DNA from: Bacillus bingmayongensis | GTDB taxonomy: Bacteria > Bacillota > Bacilli > Bacillales > Bacillaceae_G | Reading direction: 5' to 3' | Length of the DNA stretch: 64,000 bases | Assembly (NCBI RefSeq): GCF_000299035.1 | Contig: NZ_JH921520.1 | Span: 62,242-126,241 of the forward strand | The notes under the pieces: model-generated | Seen by the model: the letters and a program-made list of their open reading frames with translations, nothing else | Database searches by the model: none | Told to the model about the DNA's origin: nothing | Translations under genes and position numbers: made by a program | In this document: in pieces, positions 56,838-64,000 of the stretch | Position numbering within the stretch: position 1 is the stretch's first letter | How the letters are laid out: every line of letters starts with the position of its first letter

Positions 56838-57995
56838 ATGGAAAATCAAAAAATATTTAATCGATCATTTATTTGTTTATTTCTTAGTAATTTTTTTGTA
56901 TTTATAGGATTTGAAATGGTGCTGCCTATTTTGCCAGCTTATTTAATAAGTGTGAATGCCAATTCCATTCAAGTAGGTTTAGTTACAACGTTATTTACGA
57001 TAGGTGCTGTATGTATTAGACCTTTAATCGGATATTATTTAATTGATAAGAAAGGGAAAAGTTTAGCTATTGGTGCAAGTGTAGCTTTAATGATTGTTAC
57101 ACTCATATATCCGTTTCTGAATGTTGTATGGTTGTTTTTACTCATACGAATTTTTCACGGAGTGGCTTGGGGTGTATCAACAACTGCTAACAGCACAATG
57201 GCTGTGGAGTTAATTCCTAAGGCGCGATTAGGAGAAGGAATGGGATATTTTTCTGTTTCAACAACGGTCGGAGCTATTATCGCACCGAGTATAGGGATTT
57301 TTATCTACGGATCTTTTTCCTTTGATATTTTAATTTGGTCGTCAGTAACGCTTAGCTTGCTAGCAGCTATTATGCTTCAATTTGTTCATGCTCCCACTCC
57401 TGTAAAGAGAGAGAAGCAACCATTTCGCTTTTTTGAGATGATTTTTGAAAAAGAAGTATGGTTCCAAGCGTTACTAGCAGTTGTTACAACACTTGGTTTT
57501 GGAGCGATTCTTACGTTCATCGTCCTATTTGGTAAACAACAAGGACTAGAGCATATTTTCTTGTTCTTTCTTATCAATGCAATTGTTTCAACTTTATTAC
57601 GACCTTTTACTGGGAAATGGTATGACAAAAAAGGGCCTTGGTCAATTATTATTGTCTCAGCTATATTAGGATTTTTATCGCTTGTCATATTGTCTTATGC
57701 GATAAATGATTTGTATCTTATTGTTGCAGCGATTTTATTTGGCGCAGGCTATGGTACTATTATGCCGTGTTTACAAACATGGGCAGTTCAAAAGGTTAGT
57801 GAAGAGAAAAGTGGAGCGGCAAATGCAACCTTCTTTTCAAGTTTTGATGTTGGCGTTGGGATTAGTGCATTTGCATTAGGAATTTTAGCGAAGTGGCTGA
57901 TTTTAGAGATGCTCTTCCGAATGGTTAGTGTAAGCTTTATCGTTGTAGCTATTTTAGTGTATATAGATTATGTGAAAGAAAAGAAAAAACGTTAA
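56838..57995 (+). CDS. MFS transporter (12 helices)
   Basis: A 385-residue major facilitator protein: FLSNFFVFIGFEMVLPILPA opening, motif A LIGYYLIDKKGKSLAIG, motif C-like GYFSVSTTVGAIIAPSIGI, and the second-half GKWYDKKGPWSIII. The layout fits drug or sugar efflux proteins. A short leader ORF and hairpin just upstream suggest inducible expression, as in antibiotic pumps. Translation begins at ATG 56838 with GAGGA eight bases away. Confidence 0.83.
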   Translation: MENQKIFNRSFICLFLSNFFVFIGFEMVLPILPAYLISVNANSIQVGLVTTLFTIGAVCIRPLIGYYLIDKKGKSLAIGASVALMIVTLIYPFLNVVWLFLLIRIFHGVAWGVSTTANSTMAVELIPKARLGEGMGYFSVSTTVGAIIAPSIGIFIYGSFSFDILIWSSVTLSLLAAIMLQFVHAPTPVKREKQPFRFFEMIFEKEVWFQALLAVVTTLGFGAILTFIVLFGKQQGLEHIFLFFLINAIVSTLLRPFTGKWYDKKGPWSIIIVSAILGFLSLVILSYAINDLYLIVAAILFGAGYGTIMPCLQTWAVQKVSEEKSGAANATFFSSFDVGVGISAFALGILAKWLILEMLFRMVSVSFIVVAILVYIDYVKEKKKR

Positions 57996-57997
57996 AT

Positions 57998-58030
57998 CAA
58001 TCCGCCTCTCTATGTAGAGGCGGATTTTTT
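57998..58030 (+). terminator. MFS gene terminator
   Basis: AATCCGCCTCT pairs with AGAGGCGGATT, followed by TTTT. Confidence 0.92.
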
Positions 58031-58145
58031 GTACAGGTTATTATCTGAATTTCATCAACTATTAATCAGTTGCCTTCCTATTTAAAAAAGACTACAATCT
58101 TACTATTATGGATAGAACGAAGAAAACAGAATAGGAGGGGGAACT

Positions 58146-59339
58146 ATGCCAAGAAAAGTATGGCTATTAGTAGCTGGGATGATTATTAATGTCACGGGTG
58201 CTTCTTTTTTATGGCCTTTTAATACAATTTATTTACATGATCATTTAGGAAAATCGTTATCTGTGGCCGGAATGGTGTTAATGATTAACTCACTTACTGG
58301 TGTAATTGGTAATTTACTCGGCGGTGTTTTGTTTGATAAATGGGGCGGATATAAGTCAATTTTAGTTGGGATTGTGATTACACTATTATCAATTTTAGGT
58401 CTTGTATTCTTCCACGGTTGGCCATTATATGTTGTGTGGCTTGCATTAATTGGATTCGGTTCAGGAATGGTCTTTCCATCGATGTATGCGATGGTTGGTA
58501 CGGTTTGGCCAGAAGGCGGGAGAAGAGCATTTAATGCGATGTATGTTGGACAAAACGTTGGGATCGCTGTTGGAACAGCGTGTGGTGGTTTAGTTGCTTC
58601 TTATCGTTTTGATTATATTTTCTTAGCGAACTTTATTTTATACTTTATTTTCTTCTTAATTGCTTTTATTGGATTCCGTGGCATGGAAGATAAGAAAGAA
58701 CAAGGTGTACAAGAATCAGTTAAAACAGAAAAAGGTTGGTCGCTTACACCAGGATTCAAGGCGCTTCTTATCGTATGTGTAGCGTATGCTTTATGCTGGG
58801 TTACATACGTACAGTGGCAAGGTGCAATTGCGACGCATATGCAAGAACTAAATATTAGTCTACGTCATTACAGCTTGTTATGGACGATAAATGGGGCAAT
58901 GATTGTTTGTGCGCAGCCGCTCGTAAGTATGATTATTCGTGCAATGAAGCGTTCTTTAAAGCAGCAAATTATGATTGGAATCGGTATTTTTGCGGTGTCA
59001 TTTATTGTGCTTAGTCAAGCACAGCAATTTACAATGTTCCTTGTCGCAATGGTGACATTAACAATTGGTGAATTATTTGTATGGCCAGCTGTGCCAACGA
59101 TTGCGAATATACTTGCGCCAAATGATAAACTTGGTTTTTATCAAGGTGTTGTAAATAGTGCGGCGACTGTTGGAAAAATGTTCGGACCAGTTGTCGGCGG
59201 AGCTATCGTTGACTTATACAATATGGAAGTATTGTTTATCGCAATCATGGTAATGCTTGTAATAGCGCTTATCGCAACGAGTATTTATGACAAACGAGTA
59301 AAAGTCGAAGAAACAGTAGAAGAAAAAATTGCAGTTTAG
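58146..59339 (+). CDS. yttB: MFS transporter (YttB-like)
   Basis: A 397-residue MFS protein: WLLVAGMIINVTGASFLWPF at helix 1, motif A LLGGVLFDKWGGYKSI, FPSMYAMVGTVWPEGGRRAF, and GKMFGPVVGGAIVD near the end. Position directly upstream of leuS matches B. subtilis yttB. GGAGGGGG precedes ATG. The leuS promoter begins at its stop codon. The substrate is unknown; relatives are drug or metabolite exporters. Confidence 0.83.
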   Translation: MPRKVWLLVAGMIINVTGASFLWPFNTIYLHDHLGKSLSVAGMVLMINSLTGVIGNLLGGVLFDKWGGYKSILVGIVITLLSILGLVFFHGWPLYVVWLALIGFGSGMVFPSMYAMVGTVWPEGGRRAFNAMYVGQNVGIAVGTACGGLVASYRFDYIFLANFILYFIFFLIAFIGFRGMEDKKEQGVQESVKTEKGWSLTPGFKALLIVCVAYALCWVTYVQWQGAIATHMQELNISLRHYSLLWTINGAMIVCAQPLVSMIIRAMKRSLKQQIMIGIGIFAVSFIVLSQAQQFTMFLVAMVTLTIGELFVWPAVPTIANILAPNDKLGFYQGVVNSAATVGKMFGPVVGGAIVDLYNMEVLFIAIMVMLVIALIATSIYDKRVKVEETVEEKIAV

Positions 59340-59340
59340 T

Positions 59341-59369
59341 TTGACGGAACATGTAACATGTTTTAGAAT
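59341..59369 (+). promoter_or_regulatory. Sigma-A promoter of leuS
   Basis: TTGACG, a 17-base spacer and TAGAAT (59364-59369), directly after the yttB stop. The spacer holds a palindrome, AACATG-TAA-CATGTT. Confidence 0.7.
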
Positions 59370-59399
59370 ATATTTAATTAACTCATATGTGTAATAACA

Positions 59400-59698
59400 G
59401 TGAGAAGGAGTAGTAGTAATAGAAGCTGGTTTAGAGAGTTGACGGTCGGTGCAAGTCAATCCACGTTTCGTTATGAACTCGCCTTTGAGTTGCAGTTGTG
59501 AACTAAAGTAGCAATTGCCGTTAATCCACGTTACGGATCTAAGCGAATGTAAATAGTAGTGCTTGTTCAAAAAGGAGGATAAAGAAATCGGGTAACGATC
59601 TTTACCGGACGTTTTGAACATCCTTTATTACATTAATTTAGGGTGGTACCGCGGGAATCTATAACCTCTCGTCCCTTTCTAGGGATGAGAGGTTTTTT
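59400..59698 (+). promoter_or_regulatory. T-box leader of leuS
   Basis: A roughly 300-base leader with stem I (GAGTTGACGGTCGGTGCAAG onward), a likely CTC (Leu) specifier in GAACTCGCC, the conserved T-box AGGGTGGTACCGCGG (59640-59654), and the terminator CCTCTCGTCCCT/AGGGATGAGAGG with a T run (59665-59698). Uncharged tRNA-Leu pairs with the specifier and T-box to prevent termination. Confidence 0.95.
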
Positions 59699-59744
59699 GT
59701 ATTTTAGGCGGTGAAAATAAATAGAATTTGAAGGAGGATATCTC

Positions 59745-62153
59745 ATGAGCTTTAATCATCAAGAAATTGAGAAGAAGTGGCAAGCGTATTGGGAAGAGAA
59801 TAAAACATTCCGCACGCCAGATGAGACAGAAAAACCAAAATTTTATGCACTAGATATGTTCCCATATCCATCAGGAGCTGGGCTACACGTAGGACATCCA
59901 GAAGGATATACGGCAACGGATATTTTATCTCGTATGAAACGTATGCAAGGCTATAACGTTCTTCATCCAATGGGATGGGATGCATTCGGTCTTCCAGCAG
60001 AGCAATATGCACTTGATACTGGAAACAGCCCAGCAGAATTTACAGAGAAAAACATTAACACGTTCCGTAACCAAATTAAAGCACTTGGTTTCTCTTATGA
60101 TTGGGACCGTGAAGTAAATACAACAGATCCAAACTACTACAAGTGGACACAATGGATCTTCTTACAGCTATTTGAAAAAGGATTAGCTTACGTAGATGAA
60201 ATTCCTGTAAACTGGTGCCCAGCACTTGGTACAGTACTTGCGAACGAAGAAGTTATCGATGGTAAGAGTGAGCGCGGCGGACATCCTGTTGAGCGTCGTC
60301 CAATGAAACAATGGATGTTAAAAATCACTGCATATGCAGATCGTTTACTTGAAGATTTAGATGAACTTGATTGGCCAGAAAGCTTAAAAGATATGCAGCG
60401 TAACTGGATCGGTCGTTCTGAAGGTGCAGAAGTACATTTCAATATCGATGGTACAGATAAGAAGTTTACAATTTTTACAACGCGTCCTGATACGTTATTT
60501 GGTGCGACGTACTGCGTACTTGCTCCAGAGCATGCACTTGTTGCAGAAATTACAACTGCGGATCAAAAAGAAGCAGTAGAAGCGTACATTGACTCTGTAA
60601 AAGCGAAAAGTGATTTAGAGCGTACAGAGCTTGCGAAAGAAAAAACAGGTGTATTCACTGGTGCTTATGCAATTAACCCAGTAAACGGTGAGAAATTACC
60701 AATCTGGATCGCTGACTATGTTCTTGCAACTTACGGAACAGGTGCTGTAATGGCAGTTCCAGCTCATGATGAGCGTGACTATGAGTTTGCGAAAAACTTC
60801 GATCTTCCAATGAAAGAAGTTGTAAAAGGTGGAGACATCACAAAAGAAGCACATACAGGTGATGGCGCACACGTAAACTCAGCGTTCCTTGATGGTCTAA
60901 ATAAAGAAGAAGCAATCGCAAAAATGATTGAATGGCTTGAAGTAACAAGTGCAGGGAATCAAAAAGTAACATATCGTCTTCGTGACTGGTTATTTAGCCG
61001 TCAACGTTACTGGGGTGAGCCAATTCCAGTTATCCATTGGGAAGATGGCACAATGTCAGCTGTGAAAGAAGAAGAATTACCATTAGTTCTTCCAAAAACA
61101 GAAAACATTCGTCCATCTGGTACAGGTGAATCACCACTTGCAAACATCGAAGCGTGGGTAAATGTTGTAGATCCTGAGACTGGTAAAAAAGGTCGTCGTG
61201 AAACAAACACAATGCCGCAATGGGCAGGTAGCTGCTGGTACTACCTACGCTACATCGATCCAAACAATAGCGAAGCACTTGTAGATCCTGAAAAAGTAAA
61301 ACAATGGCTTCCAGTTGATATTTATATCGGTGGTGCAGAGCACGCTGTACTTCACTTACTATATGCTCGTTTCTGGCATAAAGTATTATATGATATCGGT
61401 GTAGTTCCAACGAAAGAGCCATTCCAACAACTATTCAACCAAGGTATGATTCTAGGTGAAAACAACGAGAAAATGAGTAAATCAAAAGGTAACGTTGTAA
61501 ACCCTGATGATATCGTAGCAAGCCATGGTGCAGATACACTTCGTCTTTACGAAATGTTCATGGGACCATTAGATGCTTCAATTGCTTGGTCTGAAAACGG
61601 TCTTGATGGAGCTCGTCGCTTCTTAGATCGCGTATGGCGCCTATTCGTTCAAGATAACGGTGAATTAAGTGAGAAAATCACAGATGCACCTAATAAAGAA
61701 CTTGAAAGAGCATACCATCAAACAGTGAAAAAAGTTACAGAAGACTATGCAGAGCTTCGCTTTAACACTGCAATTTCTCAAATGATGGTGTTCATCAATG
61801 ACGCATATAAAGCAGAAACACTTCCGAAAGAGTATGTGGAAGGTTTCGTGAAAATGATTGCGCCAGTTGCACCGCACGTTGCGGAAGAGCTTTGGAGCAA
61901 ACTTGGATACACTGAAACAATCACATATGCAAGCTGGCCAACATTTGATGAGTCTAAACTTGTAGAAGATGAAGTTGAAATCGTTGTTCAAGTTATGGGT
62001 AAAGTTCGTGCAAAACTGAAAACGAAAAAAGACGCATCAAAGGAAGAAATGGAACAACTTGCTATCGAGGCAGTTAAAGAGCAAATTGAAGGGAAAACAG
62101 TTCGTAAAGTAATTGTTGTTCCTGGAAAACTTGTTAATATCGTTGCAAATTAA
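59745..62153 (+). CDS. leuS: Leucyl-tRNA synthetase
   Basis: An 802-residue class I synthetase attaching leucine to tRNA-Leu. HIGH-type motif in [20 protein letters not shown], connective-peptide editing domain with [16 protein letters not shown] and [20 protein letters not shown] motif [15 protein letters not shown], and the anticodon-binding and C-terminal domains to residue 802. AGGAGG precedes ATG. Controlled by the T-box leader, so expression rises when leucine-charged tRNA is scarce. A terminator follows. Confidence 0.98.
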   Translation: MSFNHQEIEKKWQAYWEENKTFRTPDETEKPKFYALDMFPYPSGAGLHVGHPEGYTATDILSRMKRMQGYNVLHPMGWDAFGLPAEQYALDTGNSPAEFTEKNINTFRNQIKALGFSYDWDREVNTTDPNYYKWTQWIFLQLFEKGLAYVDEIPVNWCPALGTVLANEEVIDGKSERGGHPVERRPMKQWMLKITAYADRLLEDLDELDWPESLKDMQRNWIGRSEGAEVHFNIDGTDKKFTIFTTRPDTLFGATYCVLAPEHALVAEITTADQKEAVEAYIDSVKAKSDLERTELAKEKTGVFTGAYAINPVNGEKLPIWIADYVLATYGTGAVMAVPAHDERDYEFAKNFDLPMKEVVKGGDITKEAHTGDGAHVNSAFLDGLNKEEAIAKMIEWLEVTSAGNQKVTYRLRDWLFSRQRYWGEPIPVIHWEDGTMSAVKEEELPLVLPKTENIRPSGTGESPLANIEAWVNVVDPETGKKGRRETNTMPQWAGSCWYYLRYIDPNNSEALVDPEKVKQWLPVDIYIGGAEHAVLHLLYARFWHKVLYDIGVVPTKEPFQQLFNQGMILGENNEKMSKSKGNVVNPDDIVASHGADTLRLYEMFMGPLDASIAWSENGLDGARRFLDRVWRLFVQDNGELSEKITDAPNKELERAYHQTVKKVTEDYAELRFNTAISQMMVFINDAYKAETLPKEYVEGFVKMIAPVAPHVAEELWSKLGYTETITYASWPTFDESKLVEDEVEIVVQVMGKVRAKLKTKKDASKEEMEQLAIEAVKEQIEGKTVRKVIVVPGKLVNIVAN

Positions 62154-62156
62154 TAG

Positions 62157-62194
62157 GAAAGAGCAGTCCTCATGAGAGGGCTGCTCTTTTTTTT
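62157..62194 (+). terminator. leuS terminator
   Basis: AAAGAGCAGTCCTC pairs with GAGGGCTGCTCTTT (ATGA loop, one G-U) followed by T5. Confidence 0.92.
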
Positions 62195-62300
62195 GAGACA
62201 ACTGAAAAAAGAGCGGAATTCATGCATAGACAAACACCTATTTTTCTATATGAAATATGATAAAAAAGGTAGGCTAATTTGAGAAGAAGAGGTGAAAGAA

Positions 62301-62867
62301 ATGAAAGGGATGGACAATAATGCACCGCACGGTTTTATGCCAGGTGAGACGGATGGTTATGCACAGATGATGCCAATGGAGGGACATGGACAGCAAGGAT
62401 ATGGTGGAATCCCAACATGGATGGGAGGGGCACAAGGAGGAGTTCCTGGAGGAGGGCCAACTACATTTTCAACATTTGTAGGTGGGGCACAAACTGGCTT
62501 TCCTGCACCGGTTGGTCCACAGCCGGGGTTTGGTGGTATTGCTCCTATTCTAGTAGGAGGAGTAGGTACGTCTCCGCAAGTAATTCATGGGCACCATGGA
62601 CATCATGGACACCATGGACACCACGGACATCATGGACATCATGGACACCACGGACATCATGGACACAACGGACATCATGGACACAACGGACATCATGGAC
62701 ATCATGGACATCACGGACACAACGGACATCATGATCATCATGGACACCACGGTCATCAAGGTCATCAAGGTCATCAAGGTCATCACGGACATCATGGTCA
62801 GCACCATCAGCAATATCAAACATGGTATAGCGGAGTTGGGGCTTCGGCAGGGCATGTTGGACATTAA
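62301..62867 (+). CDS. Gly/His-rich protein, probable spore coat or exosporium component
   Basis: A 188-residue protein: a Gly/Met/Pro-rich first half (MPGETDGYAQMMPMEGHGQQ, GFPAPVGPQPGFGG) and a second half of about 24 Gly-His-His/Asn-type tripeptides. Such His-rich low-complexity proteins occur in B. cereus spores. Start 62301 has AGAGGTG six bases away; GTG 62292 overlaps that site. The region could bind metal ions. The gene is flanked by terminators. Spore location is inferred from composition and group knowledge, not from a promoter I can read. Confidence 0.6.
   Translation: MKGMDNNAPHGFMPGETDGYAQMMPMEGHGQQGYGGIPTWMGGAQGGVPGGGPTTFSTFVGGAQTGFPAPVGPQPGFGGIAPILVGGVGTSPQVIHGHHGHHGHHGHHGHHGHHGHHGHHGHNGHHGHNGHHGHHGHHGHNGHHDHHGHHGHQGHQGHQGHHGHHGQHHQQYQTWYSGVGASAGHVGH
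62588..62807 (+). repeat. 9-bp coding microsatellite (GGACATCAT-type)
   Basis: Roughly 24 units of nine bases coding Gly-His-His, Gly-His-Asn or Gly-His-Gln. Near-identical units make in-frame expansion or contraction likely. Confidence 0.8.
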
Positions 62868-62884
62868 TGGAGTAAATAAAAACC

Positions 62885-62919
62885 AAAAAAATTCTCTTGT
62901 ACGCAAGGGGATTTTTTTA
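62885..62919 (+). terminator. Terminator after the His-rich gene
   Basis: AAATTCTCTTG pairs with CAAGGGGATTT (G-U pairs), followed by a T run. Confidence 0.7.
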
Positions 62920-62958
62920 TTTGGGAATAGTAAAAGGGAGAAGGGAGGCGTATTACAC

Positions 62959-63063
62959 ATGGGAAAAGGTAGAAGTAATAATGCTGGTAAAAAACAACCG
63001 AATTTCGATGATTCATCTAATTTTGCTAAACAAAGTCAACCGACAGAACCAAAGAAGAAGTAA
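62959..63063 (+). CDS. Very small basic protein, 34 residues
   Basis: MGKGRSNNAGKKQPNFDDSS followed by NFAKQSQP and a KKK end. GGGAGGCG lies eleven bases upstream of ATG 62959. Composition (Gly, Asn, Gln, Lys; no Trp or Tyr) resembles minor small acid-soluble spore proteins, but I cannot name one. A terminator follows. Confidence 0.6.
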   Translation: MGKGRSNNAGKKQPNFDDSSNFAKQSQPTEPKKK

Positions 63064-63098
63064 AGACAGGCTTCCATCAGTGGAGGGCTTACTACACG

Positions 63099-63133
63099 AA
63101 AAGGAGTTATCTATAAGGATGACTCCTTTTTCT
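63099..63133 (+). terminator. Terminator after the small basic protein gene
   Basis: AAAAGGAGT pairs with ACTCCTTTT, followed by TCT. Confidence 0.8.
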
Positions 63134-63198
63134 ATGGAGCTTTCCTTTTGTCTTTGATAGTGTTTTGTGTCCTTATATGTTCTTCCTCTCTATTTTTT

Positions 63199-63350
63199 AT
63201 CCCGCTATTTGCGGGCAGACCCCCACCTCAAAATTCAGCGAGAGCAAAGAAGTTAGGTGGGGGATCAACTGCCCGTAAAAACCCGGTTCGTGAGGGCTAA
63301 TAATCAATGGGGATGAAGAAAACCTCCACTGATGGAAGTTTCGCTTTATT
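63199..63350 (+). repeat. bcr1-type repeat (about 152 bp, typical length)
   Basis: From TATCCCGCTATTTGCGGG to GAAGTTTCGCTTTAT, with GAAGTTAGGTGGGGGATCA and GTGAGGGCTAATAATCA inside. This is the simple form of the element that carries an insertion at 28503. Its end overlaps the stop codon of the next gene. Confidence 0.85.
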
Positions 63351-63774
63351 TCCCTGCTTTTTCTAATGCTTCTTGACGTTGACGCTCAATTTCAGCACGG
63401 AGTTGTGGTTCTGGTGCTTGCCAGCCCTCTGGTTTTAAAATTTTTCCGTCGCCTTCGCGGAAGCGTGGTTTTCCATCAGCAAATAGCTTTGCCATATTTG
63501 CATTGTTTACAATTTCAAAGCCTTTATCAGGACGAACTCCCATTTCTGCAAATGTTCCAAATGCGAAATAAATAAGGTCAATTAACGCATCGTATTGATC
63601 TTCTACAGTATTTGCTTCTAAAAATTCCTCTAACTCTTCTTGCATAAAGCTTGCGCGGATTTTTGCACGTTTTTCAGTTAATTTTGTTGGTACATCTGTA
63701 ACAGGATGTCCAAATACCTCGTGCATTTTTGCAACAAGTTCATATCCTTTATCTAAACCTTTTTCGTTAGCCAT
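63346..63774 (-). CDS. MazG-like nucleotide pyrophosphohydrolase
   Basis: A 142-residue all-alpha NTP-pyrophosphatase fold: EVFGHPVTDVPTKL near the start, then Mg-binding EEXXE in FMQEELEEFLEA and the second acidic helix EDQYDALIDLIYFAFG. These match the MazG/dUTPase-type E-x-x-E...E/D-x-x-D arrangement. It hydrolyses non-canonical NTPs or dNTPs in the cytoplasm. GAAAGGATG precedes ATG. The TAA stop lies within the last bases of a bcr1 repeat. Confidence 0.78.
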   Translation of the reverse strand: MANEKGLDKGYELVAKMHEVFGHPVTDVPTKLTEKRAKIRASFMQEELEEFLEANTVEDQYDALIDLIYFAFGTFAEMGVRPDKGFEIVNNANMAKLFADGKPRFREGDGKILKPEGWQAPEPQLRAEIERQRQEALEKAGK

Positions 63775-63837
63775 GTTGTTTCATCCTTTCTCGTTTTGTG
63801 CCGAGTTTCATTGTAACATAAGGAGATTATTTAATAA

Positions 63838-63873
63838 AAAGAACATCCTATATGAAATAAGATGTTCCTTTAT
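63838..63873. terminator. Terminator between the right-edge gene and the MazG-like gene
   Basis: AAGAACATC pairs with GATGTTCCTT around a TATATGAAATAA loop with A/T flanks; it would end the leftward right-edge gene. Confidence 0.65.
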
Positions 63874-63875
63874 TT

Positions 63876-64000
63876 CTACTCTTCTTTCTTTATTAAAAAT
63901 GATAAAACAAGATCAATGCTAAACATTCCCACAAGTAGCATTGGTATGACAACAAGCAAATAACGTGTAAATGAAACATTTTTTAAGTATGTATGAGCAA
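63876..64000 (-). CDS. Partial membrane protein, C-terminus (runs off the right edge)
   Basis: The minus-strand frame enters from the right edge and encodes 40 residues, AHTYLKNVSFTRYLLVVIPM, one more hydrophobic stretch (LVGMFSIDLVLSF) and the end LIKKEE with TAG at 63876-63878. It is the final membrane helix of some polytopic protein. Not enough remains to identify it. Confidence 0.6.
   Translation of the reverse strand, partial: AHTYLKNVSFTRYLLVVIPMLLVGMFSIDLVLSFLIKKEE

Noticed and set aside
59214-59621. 135-residue minus-strand ORF over the T-box leader
   Set aside because: The region is a T-box RNA; the ORF is Cys/Phe/Tyr-rich and lacks a start signal.
62588-62807. Possible CRISPR array because of regular short repeats
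   Set aside because: Units are nine bases, contiguous, in frame, with no spacers.
62550-62960. Long minus-strand and alternate-frame ORFs across the His-rich gene
   Set aside because: They are translations of the 9-bp repeat in other frames (Met-Met-Ser, Asp-Val-His tracts) with no ribosome binding site.

Overview
The window is a low-GC, chromosome-type segment whose gene content and family-level protein resemblance point to the Bacillus cereus group (B. cereus, B. thuringiensis, B. anthracis, B. mycoides and relatives). Evidence: the order luxS / ytjA / ytiB, ytkD, ytlACD, pckA / metK, ytoA-ytpA-ytpB, ytqAB, ytzC and yttB-leuS matches B. subtilis chromosomal neighbourhoods as I know them; there are bcr1-type repeats, which are specific to the B. 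cereus group; and there are spore genes (a GerPF-like protein and a His-rich coat/exosporium-type protein). I see no rRNA, tRNA, CRISPR array, prophage or plasmid replication gene.

Layout. 0-6 kb: GerPF-like protein, cytochrome bd oxidase (cydAB), beta-carbonic anhydrase, yidD-type ytjA, luxS, then two broken genes (SMR efflux remnant, frameshifted DedA). 6-9 kb: three tandem DUF3953-like membrane proteins and a small membrane-protein gene split by an IS200/IS605-type element carrying a divergent TnpB-like protein. 9-16 kb: ytkD Nudix hydrolase, HAD phosphatase, a zinc-protease-like lipoprotein, and the ytlACD ABC importer. 16-20 kb: cell-surface genes (membrane phosphoesterase, a lipoprotein carrying a YwbE-like domain, an OatA-like O-acyltransferase) and a nuclease remnant. 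20-31 kb: two paralogous sensor kinases, one without its phospho-accepting His, an MFS pump with a divergent HxlR regulator, a DeoR-HAD pair, a Nif3-family protein, a YqkB-like protein, a frameshifted EamA transporter and an AtpI-like protein. 31-42 kb: pckA, SAM-riboswitch-controlled metK, moaB-mobA, a glycosyltransferase/PAP2 pair, ytoA, ytpA, ytpB. 42-51 kb: yobV-yobU-like pair, PepSY protein, amino-acid racemase, ABC exporter pair, ytqAB, ytzC, VOC protein, bactofilin-like protein. 51-64 kb: orphan Bce-type antimicrobial-peptide ABC transporter, khtTU K+/H+ antiporter, two MFS transporters, T-box-controlled leuS, His-rich spore protein and a MazG-like pyrophosphohydrolase.

The most unusual signals are: (1) three ~190-bp repeats (near 21.7, 30.5 and 31.3 kb) whose three hairpins keep pairing while the bases change, as expected of a structured RNA; (2) a histidine-kinase paralogue with a normal ATPase domain but Phe in place of the phosphorylated His; (3) a DedA gene put out of frame by a tetranucleotide (ATTT)n tract, a possible slipped-strand switch; (4) a 19-codon leader ORF plus hairpin just upstream of an MFS pump start; (5) a TnpB-like element lacking the third catalytic Asp and zinc ribbon; (6) an exported lipoprotein carrying a YwbE-like domain; and (7) a perfect BceR-type box in front of a Bce transporter with no two-component system beside it. 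At least six genes between 4.8 and 30 kb are broken (SMR, DedA, a DUF3953-like copy, the IS-split gene, SNase, EamA), a noticeable amount of decay for an otherwise core region.
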